The notes below the pieces were generated by a model. The model made no database searches and was not told the origin of the DNA. It was given only the letters and a program-made list of their open reading frames with translations. Made by a program: the position numbers and the translations under genes. Positions 6,340 to 13,109 of a stretch of DNA of 13,109 nucleotides are shown here, in pieces; positions within the stretch are counted from its first letter, which is position 1; every line of letters begins with the position of its first letter. Origin of the DNA: Halolacustris sp051744345 (GTDB lineage Bacteria; Actinomycetota; Humimicrobiia; Humimicrobiales; Humimicrobiaceae); assembly GCA_051744345.1 (NCBI GenBank), contig JBNJCW010000052.1:1-13109 (forward strand), read 5' to 3'.

Positions 6340-7645
6340 CTACCTTATAATCGGAAACTCGGCAGCTGGAATTGGCGCTGCTGAGTCCATACGGGCTGTG
6401 GATAAGGCAGGAACGGTGGTTATGATTACATGGGAAGAATTTACCAATTATTCAAAGCCCCTTATAACCTATTATCTTGCAGGTAAAATTCCCCTGGAAA
6501 GGGTGTACTACCGAAGTGCTGAGTTTTATGAAAAAAATGCCATAGAGCTGGTTACCGGCACCAAAATAACCGGGATAGATACAAAAAAAAGAGAGGCATA
6601 CTGTTCCCGCGGAAATATATTTTCGTACCGGAAACTGCTAATAGCAAGCGGAGGCGAGCCAATCATTCCTCCCATTGAGGTTTCCGGAGGCGGAAGGCTT
6701 GACAGGCAAATGGGAAGCATTGGAGGTGTGTTTACCCTTACCACCATAGGGGATGCCTGCAGTATAAGGGATTATATAAACAAAAGCAGAATTGAAGAGG
6801 TAACCGTTCTGGGCGGGGGCCTTATTGGGCTCAAAGCTGCCGAGGCATGTTATGAGCTGGGGCTAAGGGTAAACATGATAGAGCTTTCTGACCGGATACT
6901 TCCCGCAACTTTTGACCGCAGGGCTTCCGAGATAATGGAGGCAAGGATTGGGGAAAAGGCTGGACGCATATATACTTCAAATACCATCAAAAAAATCCTT
7001 AAAAAGGATGGCTCTGTTAAAAAGCTGGTTCTGGCTGACGGAACAGAAATTGACTGCAGCCTGCTTATAGTAGCGGTAGGAGTAAGGCCCAATACCTCTT
7101 TTATCGGCAGCGAGATTGCTGCAGATAAGGGGATAAAGGTAGGAAGGGGCATGGAAACCACTGCAGCAGATGTCTTTGCTGCAGGGGATGCAGCAAGCAC
7201 TATGGACATACTGGGTAAAAAGGATGCCAATATTGCCATATGGCCCCTTGCGGTGGTGCAGGGCAGGGTTGCCGGTGCCAATATGGCCGGAAGCAAACAA
7301 GAATACGGTGGGGGGTTCTTTATGAATTCTGTCCAGCTGATGGGCATCCCTTCCATTTCCATGGGCCTTTCCGGGGTGCCCGAGGGAGAGGGAGAGTTTG
7401 AGGTGTTAAGCCAGGTTGATCCAGCCAGCCATTCATACCGAAAGGTTGTAATAAGCAATAACCGCATAGTGGGATTGATAATGCTGGGCAATATCGAAAG
7501 GGCAGGCATATACGCTGGGTTGATTAAAAACAGTATTGATATTGGCAATATAAAGGGGCATATAATAAAAGAGGACTTCGGGCTTATACAGCTTCCCTCC
7601 GAATACAAAAAACACCTGGTGGTAGGAGAGGGGATAGAGGTATGA
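6329..7645 (+). CDS. FAD/NADH-dependent oxidoreductase of the glutamate synthase operon
   Basis: This 438-aa pyridine nucleotide-disulfide oxidoreductase-fold flavoprotein (class I fold without redox-active cysteines) would take hydride from NADH and feed electrons to the ferredoxin and GltB2, replacing GltD. An FAD loop is at the N-terminus (IIGNSAAGIGAAESIR, residues 7-22). A second Rossmann loop for the nucleotide is GGGLIG (162-167), with Glu185 at the end of its second strand, which favours NADH over NADPH. The second FAD motif is VFAAGDAAS. The C-terminal domain resembles that of NADH:rubredoxin/nitrite reductase-type enzymes. The longer in-frame ATG at 6245 would add about 28 residues overlapping the ferredoxin gene; the ATG at 6329 is chosen because AAGGGGGT (6317-6324) is correctly spaced, and the ATG at 6326 also works. 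It overlaps the ferredoxin gene by 11 nt and gltB3 by 4 nt, indicating translational coupling. Confidence 0.87.
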   Translation: MAANYLIIGNSAAGIGAAESIRAVDKAGTVVMITWEEFTNYSKPLITYYLAGKIPLERVYYRSAEFYEKNAIELVTGTKITGIDTKKREAYCSRGNIFSYRKLLIASGGEPIIPPIEVSGGGRLDRQMGSIGGVFTLTTIGDACSIRDYINKSRIEEVTVLGGGLIGLKAAEACYELGLRVNMIELSDRILPATFDRRASEIMEARIGEKAGRIYTSNTIKKILKKDGSVKKLVLADGTEIDCSLLIVAVGVRPNTSFIGSEIAADKGIKVGRGMETTAADVFAAGDAASTMDILGKKDANIAIWPLAVVQGRVAGANMAGSKQEYGGGFFMNSVQLMGIPSISMGLSGVPEGEGEFEVLSQVDPASHSYRKVVISNNRIVGLIMLGNIERAGIYAGLIKNSIDIGNIKGHIIKEDFGLIQLPSEYKKHLVVGEGIEV

Positions 7646-8412
7646 GTTACAGTATCAGCGCAAAAAGCTTGGGCTACAGGGAATTAAATAAAAAGATAAA
7701 GGATATTATAGGAGGAAGCAAAAGTCCTGTTAGCCTTGAGATAAAAGAAGTATGCGGACACAGGTATATAGGGGACGGAATAAAGGCGGATGCAAGCATC
7801 CTTGTGCATGGGGTGCCCGGCAATGACCTGGGTGCTTTTATGGATGGGCCAGGCATAGAAGTGTACGGCAATGTGCAGGATGGTACAGGCAACACCATGA
7901 ATGCAGGCAGGATAATAATACACGGAGATGCAGGAGACATACTGGGCTATTCCATGCGGGGAGGAGAGATATATGTAAAGGGGAGTGTCGGTTACCGCAG
8001 CGGGATCCACATGAAGGCTTTTAAGGATAAGGTGCCGGTTATAGTTATCGGAGGGCAAGCGGGAAATTTTCTGGGAGAATATATGGCCGGGGGCATAATC
8101 ATATTGCTGGGGCTGTTTAAAGAATCCAGACATCTGGAGCTTCCACTGGGGCTTAATGGAGAGCTGGCTGGAAACTATATAGGTACAGGAATGCATGGCG
8201 GGACCATATACATAAGGGGAGCCGTATCCTCGTATAAGCTGGGAAAAGAGGTAAAAAAAATGCCGATGGATGCTGGCGACCAGAAGCTTTTAGAAAGATA
8301 TTTACAAAACTATTCAACCTATTTCGGATATAACCGCCATATAGACACCAAAGGCTTTACCAAGCTTATTCCCTTCTCACACCGGCCTTACGGAAAACTG
8401 TATGCATATTAG
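7642..8412 (+). CDS. gltB3: Glutamate synthase GXGXG-domain subunit (GltB3)
   Basis: This 256-aa protein corresponds to the C-terminal GXGXG beta-helix domain of the glutamate synthase large subunit, which packs against the amidotransferase and FMN domains and has a structural rather than catalytic role. Glycine-rich repeat turns are spaced along the chain: GNDLGAFMDGPGIEVYGNVQ, then GNTMNAGRIIIHGDAGDI, then GYSMRGGEIYVKGSVG, then GNFLGEYMAGGIIILLG and GTGMHGGTIYIRG. The homologous domain is also found in formylmethanofuran dehydrogenase subunit C, but the operon with GltB1 and GltB2 fixes the role. Its ATG overlaps the preceding stop in an ATGA, so translation is coupled. It is the last gene of the operon; no hairpin terminator is seen before the next promoter. 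Confidence 0.92.
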   Translation: MSYSISAKSLGYRELNKKIKDIIGGSKSPVSLEIKEVCGHRYIGDGIKADASILVHGVPGNDLGAFMDGPGIEVYGNVQDGTGNTMNAGRIIIHGDAGDILGYSMRGGEIYVKGSVGYRSGIHMKAFKDKVPVIVIGGQAGNFLGEYMAGGIIILLGLFKESRHLELPLGLNGELAGNYIGTGMHGGTIYIRGAVSSYKLGKEVKKMPMDAGDQKLLERYLQNYSTYFGYNRHIDTKGFTKLIPFSHRPYGKLYAY

Positions 8413-8417
8413 ACAGT

Positions 8418-8446
8418 TTGAAAATTCGCGCCTATTGTTGTTTAAT
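8418..8446 (+). promoter_or_regulatory. Promoter upstream of the DUF72 gene
   Basis: TTGAAA (8418-8423) and TTTAAT (8441-8446) are separated by 17 nt, each one base from the sigma-70 consensus. The predicted start near 8453 leaves about 26 nt before the DUF72 ATG. It lies in the 66-nt gap after gltB3, so the following genes can be expressed apart from the glutamate synthase operon; read-through is also possible since no terminator is seen. Confidence 0.5.
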
Positions 8447-8478
8447 TTTAGCTAGTATAGTTTGGAGAAGGCAGGTTT

Positions 8479-9204
8479 ATGGCCCAGGGAAAAATATATA
8501 TAGGCACATCAGGCTATAGCTACAACAACTGGAAGGGTGATTTTTACCCTGATAATTTAAGTAAAGGGGAGTGGCTCTCCTTTTATGCCCAAAAGTTTAA
8601 CAGTGTGGAAATAAACAGCAGTTTCTATCACCTGCCCGCCAGAAAAACTTTCCAGAAATGGGCTGGCCAGACACCCCGGGATTTTATCTTTTCAGTAAAG
8701 GCTTCAAGATATATAACCCATATGAAAAAATTAAAAGATCCCAAAGAGCCCCTGGGCAAATTAATGGAACGCGCCTCTGGGCTGGGAGGCAAGCTGGGTC
8801 CGGTACTTTTCCAGCTTCCCGCCAATCAGAAAAAAGATGCCGCAAAGCTTAGAAATTTCCTTAAAGCATGTGAAAAACTAAATAGCGTTTTTGAATTCAG
8901 GGACCGGAGCTGGTTTGATGAGGAGATTTATGAAATTTTAGACAACTACGGTTGTGGGATAGTTGTATCCAGCGGACCCGATTTTCCTTATACTGAGAAG
9001 ATAACCGGCAGCTTGTGTTATATAAGACTTCACGGAAAAGAAAAGCTCTACCACTCCAGCTATTCAGATGATGAGCTAAAAAAGTATGCAGGTATTGCCC
9101 TGGAGTGCAAAGTGAAAGGAAAGGACTGCTATATTTATTTTAACAATGATGCCCTGGGACATGCCTTCCGCAATGCAGCCGCCATATCGAAAATGCTTTT
9201 ATAA
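8479..9204 (+). CDS. DUF72 (YecE-like) family protein
   Basis: This 241-aa protein of the DUF72 family has a TIM-barrel-like fold and no established biochemical function. Recognisable conserved segments run through the full length: IGTSGYSYNNWKGDFYP at the start, FNSVEINSSFYHLP, FSVKASRYITH, PVLFQLP, FEFRDRSWF, YIRLHGKEKLYHSSYS and the C-terminal YIYFNNDALGHAFRNA. Length and order match the family, so it appears intact. It has no signal peptide or membrane helix. GGAGAAGG (8463-8470) lies 8 nt ahead of the ATG. It sits 66 nt after gltB3 behind its own candidate promoter, so the neighbourhood gives no firm clue to its role. Confidence 0.92.
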   Translation: MAQGKIYIGTSGYSYNNWKGDFYPDNLSKGEWLSFYAQKFNSVEINSSFYHLPARKTFQKWAGQTPRDFIFSVKASRYITHMKKLKDPKEPLGKLMERASGLGGKLGPVLFQLPANQKKDAAKLRNFLKACEKLNSVFEFRDRSWFDEEIYEILDNYGCGIVVSSGPDFPYTEKITGSLCYIRLHGKEKLYHSSYSDDELKKYAGIALECKVKGKDCYIYFNNDALGHAFRNAAAISKMLL

Positions 9205-9245
9205 TTTTATTTTACTATCTATTTAAAAGGAATTAAAATAGCCTT

Positions 9246-9644
9246 ATGGTGCAGTTTGATTTAAAAGAGGGTTTGTCCGGGACTGCCCGGGTTATGGTGA
9301 CCAGCGATAATACGGCTATAGCCTATGGCAGCGGCAGGGTAGGGGTATTTGCTACTCCTGCTATGGTGGGGTTGATGGAGAAGGCAGCCATAGAAGCAGT
9401 AGACAGCAGGCTGGGCCGGGAATATGTTTCTGTGGGTACCAGGATTGATGTTAAGCATTTTGCGCCTACTCCGGTAGGGATGAGTATAACGGCCGATGCA
9501 GAGCTGCTGGAGGTCGATGGCCCCAGGCTGAAGTTTAGGGTGGAAGCATATGACGGTAAGGAAAAGATCGGAGAAGGGATGCATTACCGTTATGTAATAA
9601 AACTGGATGATTTAAACAGCAGGGCAGAAGGCAAATTAAAATAA
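9246..9644 (+). CDS. FlK-like hotdog-fold acyl-CoA thioesterase
   Basis: This 132-aa single hotdog domain would hydrolyse an acyl-CoA thioester. It resembles fluoroacetyl-CoA thioesterase FlK: Thr37, Glu45 and His71 have the same spacing (8 and 26 residues) as the Thr42/Glu50/His76 catalytic triad reported for FlK. Flanking segments also match (MVGLME, VKHFAPTPVG, KIGEGMHYRYVI). The family is broad, and nothing here indicates fluoroacetate; a general housekeeping or detoxifying thioesterase is more likely. The only in-frame start near the beginning is ATG 9246, with AAAAGGA unusually far upstream (about 14 nt). It lies 41 nt after the DUF72 gene and 7 nt before the glycosyltransferase gene, so the three may be cotranscribed. 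Confidence 0.85.
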   Translation: MVQFDLKEGLSGTARVMVTSDNTAIAYGSGRVGVFATPAMVGLMEKAAIEAVDSRLGREYVSVGTRIDVKHFAPTPVGMSITADAELLEVDGPRLKFRVEAYDGKEKIGEGMHYRYVIKLDDLNSRAEGKLK

Positions 9645-9651
9645 ATTAAAA

Positions 9652-10842
9652 ATGGAACCATTCTTATATTACCAATATTTTATACTCCTGGTTTTGTTTA
9701 TCCTATTGATAAACTTTATTATAAATAACCTCTTGTTTAAAAAAATAAGTTCATATACTCTTTCAGATAATGTAAAGGATAAACCTCCCCTGGTCTCAAT
9801 CCTTATCCCCGCCAGAAACGAAGAGGCCAATATAAAAAGGTGTTTGAAGTCCTTGCTGAAGCAGGATTATCCATTATTTGAGATAATAGTGCTGGATGAC
9901 AACTCGGTAGACAGTACCTACGATATAGTAAGCAAGCTGTCTGAAAAAGACAAAAGGCTTAAGATAATAAAGGGTAAGAAACTAAAACCCGGGTGGCTGG
10001 GCAAAAGCTATGCCTGCCACCAGCTGGCCCGGAAGGCAAGGGGCTCAATACTGCTTTTTACTGATGCCGATACCCTTCATTTCAGGGATTCTGTATCCTG
10101 TGCCCTGGCGGCTATGCTTTCTGGGGGATACGGGGGAATTTCAGTTTTTTCCCATCAGATTATGGTTACTTTCCATGAAAGGATGATGGTGCCCTTCGGA
10201 AATTTAATGATACTCTGTTTTTTACCCCTGGGCCTGGTGTCCGGCTCCAAAAACCCTTTGTTCTGTACGGCCATAGGCCAGTTTATGATGTTTAGGAAAA
10301 GTGTTTACAGGAAGATAGGCGGCCACAGCTCAGTTAAAAAGGAAATACTTGAGGATATACATATATCAAAAAGGGTGAAGAAGGCAGGATCACGGTTCAT
10401 GATTTTTGACGGGAGCAAAAGACTGTACTGCAGAATGTATAAAAGCCTAAAGGAGGTTATAGGGGGGTATTCAAAGGTGCTTTTTGCTGCTTTTGACTAC
10501 CATTTCTTAAACTTTTTAATAGCTTTCATAATGGTTACTGTCATTTTTCTACTGCCTTTCATGTTCTTGCCAATGGCTGTAATATTCGGCTGGCCTCCGG
10601 TTCTTTTGAATATCATAATCCTGCAGACCCTGGTTATTTTTTTAATAAGAATCATCTATGCGGTAAGGTTTAAAACCAGAAGCATAGATATACTGCTGCA
10701 CCCGGTTTCCGTGTTCTACTTGCTGCTGATTGCCATCAATTCCTTCCATAAATGCAGGTTTGGTTCAGGCATATACTGGAAGGAGAGGACTTATGATGTT
10801 AGCGAAGAGGAAGAACTTAAGCTGGTGAACCACTCCGAATAG
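9652..10842 (+). CDS. Membrane-anchored family 2 glycosyltransferase (CrtQ/HpnB-like)
   Basis: This 396-aa GT-A glycosyltransferase would transfer a sugar from a nucleotide donor onto a lipid or other membrane acceptor. An N-terminal membrane helix (about 9-29) precedes the catalytic domain: SILIPARNEE (49-58), DDNSVDST (82-89), the metal-binding DAD (138-140), the likely catalytic ED (234-235) and RMYKS (261-265), near the usual acceptor-side motif. Three further hydrophobic segments follow (about 285-312, 317-336 and 348-363), then YWKERTY. The layout, particularly the final W-K-x-R-x-Y and the internal MYKSL, resembles carotenoid/hopanoid-associated GT2 enzymes such as CrtQ and HpnB, but no carotenoid or hopanoid genes are present, so the acceptor is unknown. 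It starts 7 nt after the thioesterase stop with no clear Shine-Dalgarno sequence. No good terminator is seen directly after it. Confidence 0.85.
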   Translation: MEPFLYYQYFILLVLFILLINFIINNLLFKKISSYTLSDNVKDKPPLVSILIPARNEEANIKRCLKSLLKQDYPLFEIIVLDDNSVDSTYDIVSKLSEKDKRLKIIKGKKLKPGWLGKSYACHQLARKARGSILLFTDADTLHFRDSVSCALAAMLSGGYGGISVFSHQIMVTFHERMMVPFGNLMILCFLPLGLVSGSKNPLFCTAIGQFMMFRKSVYRKIGGHSSVKKEILEDIHISKRVKKAGSRFMIFDGSKRLYCRMYKSLKEVIGGYSKVLFAAFDYHFLNFLIAFIMVTVIFLLPFMFLPMAVIFGWPPVLLNIIILQTLVIFLIRIIYAVRFKTRSIDILLHPVSVFYLLLIAINSFHKCRFGSGIYWKERTYDVSEEEELKLVNHSE

Positions 10843-11259
10843 GGATTATCAGCAGGCTTTTTCGGCCACAGTCCTCAATATATAATAATAAATCCAGGAA
10901 AATAAATATGCTCCAGAGCTGTTTTTAAAATAAGGTTGCCCATCTTTTATAATAGCCTTTATTATTGTATTCTTCCATGATAAGGCCTGATTCGCATATA
11001 CCCCCTCGGGGACTTTTGGGATAGTAACCCAAATAGCGCAGGTTACTTTTTCTTAGGCAGTAGAAAAGGCATAACGAAGGGGCTTGCCCCAGGATGCATG
11101 TAAGCATTGTTTTCTGAAACTGTAGGCTGGCACCAAGAATTACCGTATGCATATGTAACGGCTTCTTGCTGTTTTATAGCCTGTCTATCCTCTCTATCTT
11201 ATAAATGCCGGAATGGGTCTGTAAATACATCCTCTATAGCAGTATATTGGAATAATCTC
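10843..11259. other. 417-nt gap between convergent genes
   Basis: This gap lies between the plus-strand glycosyltransferase and the minus-strand c-di-GMP gene. A minus-strand 75-codon frame (10925-11152) has no ribosome site and no recognisable domain, so I do not call it. The middle holds several inverted repeats: CCCC/GGGG (11001-11011), TTTTGGG/CCCAAA (11014-11033), AGTAACC/GGTTACT (11023-11047) and GGGG-CTTG-CCCC (11080-11091). A weak plus-strand promoter-like pair, TTGCCC (10936-10941) and TATTAT (10960-10965), has an 18-nt spacer. Together these could make a small RNA of about 80 nt (roughly 10972-11051), but this is speculative. Confidence 0.4.
11023..11052 (+). terminator. Possible plus-strand intrinsic terminator
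   Basis: A perfect 7-bp inverted repeat, AGTAACC (11023-11029) and GGTTACT (11041-11047), has an 11-nt loop and is followed by a short T run (11047-11051, then C). It could end plus-strand transcripts, although it lies about 180 nt past the glycosyltransferase stop. The stem is only moderately stable. It overlaps an alternative hairpin (11014-11020 with 11028-11034), so the two cannot form together. Confidence 0.35.
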
Positions 11260-12813
11260 TCAGATTTGTTTTTTCTTTAGAACGGTATTAACAAAGATAT
11301 CAACCAGCTTAGGGTCAAATTGTGTGCCTGAACATCTTTTTAATTCCTCTATAGCTTCCCTTTTGGTAACTGCCTTTTTATAAGTTCTGCCGCTTATCAT
11401 AACATCATAGGCATCGACTATTGACATGATTCGGGATGTAATTGGAATATCATAGCCTGCTAAGCCATGCGGATATCCATTTGCGTTCCACCATTCATGA
11501 TGGCTCAAAACGCCTTCAGCTATATGCACAAGCTGGGGGTTTGATGCGCAAATATTATAACCAATCTCAGGATGTTTTTTTATTTCAGCCCATTCTTTTT
11601 CTGTTAGTTTTCTTCCATTAGTAAGTATTTCCTCAGATATTGCAATTTTACCAATATCATGAAGAGTAGAAAGCAGTGAAAGTTCGTCTATTTTGTTGGC
11701 AGGAAGGTTTATAGCTTTCCCTATTTCCTGCGAGAGCTTTTTTAGGCGTTCTGCATGAATCCGTGTTTCCAGGCTTTTTTCATACAGCGTTCTTTCCAGA
11801 GACGATGTTATGGAGCTGTAAATGCTTTTTCTTTCAATTAGCTTATGTCTGTACATGTTATTTTCTGCTTCTTTTATAACATCTTGAAAATCCTGGTCTA
11901 TTTTTTCTTTTGTTTCACATCCCAAGGATAGGCTTAAAGGTATTCTCTGCTTACTGGTAGCAACTGTTACGTTTTTAATCCTATTTGCAATTTCTTCTAT
12001 ATCCTCTCTACTGGTTTTGGGAAGCAGAATTGTAAATTCATCCCCGCCCCATCTTGCAATAACATCTTCCTTTCTGCAGAATGCTTTTAATATCTCTGCA
12101 GTTTTTGCAATCAGCCTGTCACCTTCCAGATGGCCGAAAGCATCGTTAGCAATTTTCAGGTTGTTTACGTCGGCAATAATAAAACTTAATGGAAGCTGCC
12201 TTTGCGTGTCCAGCCTTTTAATCTCTTCTTCAAAATAAGCCCTGTTGTATAATCCGGTAAGCATGTCATGAAAAGACAGGTATACAATTTTCTCTTCTGC
12301 CTTTTTGCGCTCGGTTACATTTCTTACTATTCCTTCATAATAGGCAGGTTTTCCTTTATCATAAATTACTCTGGAACTAACCTCTACCCATATCATTGTT
12401 CCATCTTTTTTCTTAAATTGTGTTTCAAATATTTTATTTCTTTCCTTTGGAGAAGGCTTGTATCTCTTAGAAACATATACTTGGCCCGGAATATCTACGG
12501 AGAGCAGTTCTTTCTTGCTATCGTAGTCCAGCATCCTTACCAGTGCCTGGTTCACGTCAACATACTTTCCGTCCAGAGTGCTTTTATACATACCGTCAAG
12601 GGCGTTGTCAAAAAATAACTTGTAGTGAATCTCGCTTTTTTTAAAAAGTTCTGCAACAGCTTTTTGCAATCCAGAAAGTGTCTTGAGTTTCAATGGCAGA
12701 GTCCTGGGTGAACTATCCTTTCTGCCATTTTTTACTCCCTTACCACTTAGAACTTTTGCAGAACGGGTTCTCTGAGATTTTTTATATTCATCTATGCTAT
12801 TGTTTTTTTCCAT
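11260..12813 (-). CDS. PAS-GGDEF-HD-GYP cyclic-di-GMP turnover protein
   Basis: This 517-aa cytosolic signalling protein has three domains. After a Lys/Arg-rich N-terminus (1-45), a PAS/PAC sensor spans about 60-176 (ending VRNVTERKKAEEK). A diguanylate cyclase domain (about 178-330) follows, with NNLKIANDAFGHLEGD and an intact RWGGDEF (GGDEF 256-260). Its inhibitory RxxD site (R247, D250) lies five residues before it. The HD-GYP phosphodiesterase domain (about 345-510) has H353, LHDIGK (H385, D386), H414, HHEWWNANGYP (H438, H439; GYP 446-448) and VDAYD (D467), which are the expected metal ligands. Both the synthesis and degradation centres look functional. No membrane segment is seen. The ATG at 12813 has only a weak, close GTGGA upstream; the next in-frame stop lies 11 codons before it, with no alternative ATG. 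It is convergent with the plus-strand genes and visibly more AT-rich than they are. Signal sensed by PAS is unknown. Confidence 0.93.
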   Translation of the reverse strand: MEKNNSIDEYKKSQRTRSAKVLSGKGVKNGRKDSSPRTLPLKLKTLSGLQKAVAELFKKSEIHYKLFFDNALDGMYKSTLDGKYVDVNQALVRMLDYDSKKELLSVDIPGQVYVSKRYKPSPKERNKIFETQFKKKDGTMIWVEVSSRVIYDKGKPAYYEGIVRNVTERKKAEEKIVYLSFHDMLTGLYNRAYFEEEIKRLDTQRQLPLSFIIADVNNLKIANDAFGHLEGDRLIAKTAEILKAFCRKEDVIARWGGDEFTILLPKTSREDIEEIANRIKNVTVATSKQRIPLSLSLGCETKEKIDQDFQDVIKEAENNMYRHKLIERKSIYSSITSSLERTLYEKSLETRIHAERLKKLSQEIGKAINLPANKIDELSLLSTLHDIGKIAISEEILTNGRKLTEKEWAEIKKHPEIGYNICASNPQLVHIAEGVLSHHEWWNANGYPHGLAGYDIPITSRIMSIVDAYDVMISGRTYKKAVTKREAIEELKRCSGTQFDPKLVDIFVNTVLKKKQI

Positions 12814-12918
12814 TCCACTTACAATGTAGTAATAGATACTTGTTTAATTATTTAAAAAATATTTATTTACATTCAAAAATATATTTATAATAATATTATT
12901 TATAAAATAAACAATTAT

Positions 12919-12946
12919 ATTATATCATTCTATATAAATATTTCAA
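12919..12946 (-). promoter_or_regulatory. Promoter of the PAS-GGDEF-HD-GYP gene
   Basis: On the minus strand, TTGAAA (12941-12946) and a perfect TATAAT (12919-12924) are separated by 16 nt. The predicted start near 12912 leaves an AT-rich leader of about 99 nt before the ATG. The -35 differs from consensus at one base. Because the surroundings are so AT-rich, a chance -10 is possible, but the paired match is good. Confidence 0.55.
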
Positions 12947-13073
12947 TTTTCATATATTTTGTAACAGTTCATCAGCTTTTCAACGTTTATCCTATCCAAA
13001 TGCCTTGCTGAATAAAAATTATTATTATATCCTGCCTGAGTATTTTAAACTTAGAATTTCAGTAAATTTTTAA

Positions 13074-13103
13074 ATTAAAAAAGCCTGACCTGCTTATCAG
13101 CCT
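13074..13103 (-). terminator. Possible minus-strand terminator of a gene beyond the window
   Basis: On the minus strand, AGGCTGA (13103 down to 13097) can pair with TCAGGCT (13088 down to 13082) with one mismatch around an 8-nt loop. A run of six Ts follows, then AATTT. This would end a minus-strand transcript arriving from outside the window. The stem is weak because of the internal mismatch. Confidence 0.3.
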
Positions 13104-13109
13104 GGTAAT

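Larger units (their letters stand above)
12814..13109. other. AT-rich non-coding end of window
   Basis: This stretch holds the leader and promoter of the minus-strand c-di-GMP gene and then about 160 nt with no recognisable gene. The only frames are short and lack a ribosome site or family resemblance. It is strongly AT-rich (runs of TATTT and ATAAT). Confidence 0.6.

Noticed and set aside
6850..7608. A 252-codon minus-strand open frame opposite the NADH oxidoreductase gene.
   Set aside because: The plus-strand gene has clear FAD/NAD motifs throughout. The reverse frame shows no domain and no ribosome site, and is low-complexity Ser/Pro/Ile-rich as expected of an antisense shadow.
10925..11152. 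A 75-codon minus-strand frame in the convergent intergenic gap.
   Set aside because: It has no Shine-Dalgarno sequence, no recognised family and odd composition, and it overlaps the cluster of inverted repeats. I treat it as non-coding.
12268..12618. A 116-codon plus-strand frame within the c-di-GMP gene.
   Set aside because: It is antisense to the conserved PAS/GGDEF region and has no domain or initiation signal.
1..13109. CRISPR arrays, insertion sequences or phage genes.
   Set aside because: No regularly spaced direct repeats, transposase or phage structural motifs were found on either strand.

Overview
The window comes from a bacterium. It has SD-led ATG and TTG starts, sigma-70-type promoters, a tRNA with encoded CCA, and GGDEF/HD-GYP signalling. 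Codon use is rich in AGG (Arg) and ATA (Ile). The glutamate synthase is of the split 'archaeal-type' form, and the gene set (ferredoxins, a split glutamate synthase, an unusual phosphofructokinase) suggests an anaerobe with a moderate-GC genome, such as a clostridial or deep-branching thermophile-like lineage. The sequence alone does not fix the phylum.

Layout. At 101-176 (minus) is tRNA-Glu(CTC) with its own promoter. Divergent from it is a plus-strand operon (314-3049): a GAF-ANTAR RNA-binding antiterminator, class II fructose-bisphosphate aldolase and a phosphofructokinase with atypical specificity residues. A new promoter (TTGACA-16-TATTAT, 3059-3086) then opens a leader of about 110 nt. 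This leader carries two hairpins with hexaloops AATGAT and AGAGAT (A at position 1, G at position 4), the second inside a strong intrinsic terminator directly before the next gene. This is the signature of an ANTAR protein target. Downstream is a tightly packed five-gene operon (3205-8412) for a modular glutamate synthase: glutaminase (GltB1), Fe-S/FMN synthase core (GltB2), four-cluster ferredoxin, FAD/NADH oxidoreductase and GXGXG domain (GltB3).

After a further promoter (8418-8446) come a DUF72 protein, a FlK-like hotdog thioesterase and a membrane-anchored family 2 glycosyltransferase (8479-10842). A 417-nt gap between convergent genes (10843-11259) holds no credible gene, but has overlapping inverted repeats and a possible terminator. 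On the minus strand (11260-12813) is a PAS-GGDEF-HD-GYP cyclic-di-GMP protein with both catalytic centres intact and its own promoter in an AT-rich region. The last 296 nt have no gene, only a possible minus-strand terminator.

How it fits together. The main inference is a cis-linked regulatory circuit. The GAF-ANTAR protein would sense a small molecule or redox/nitrogen signal and bind the dual hairpin upstream of gltB1, letting polymerase read through into glutamate synthase. The same regulator is cotranscribed with two glycolytic genes, which would tie carbon flux to ammonium/glutamine assimilation.
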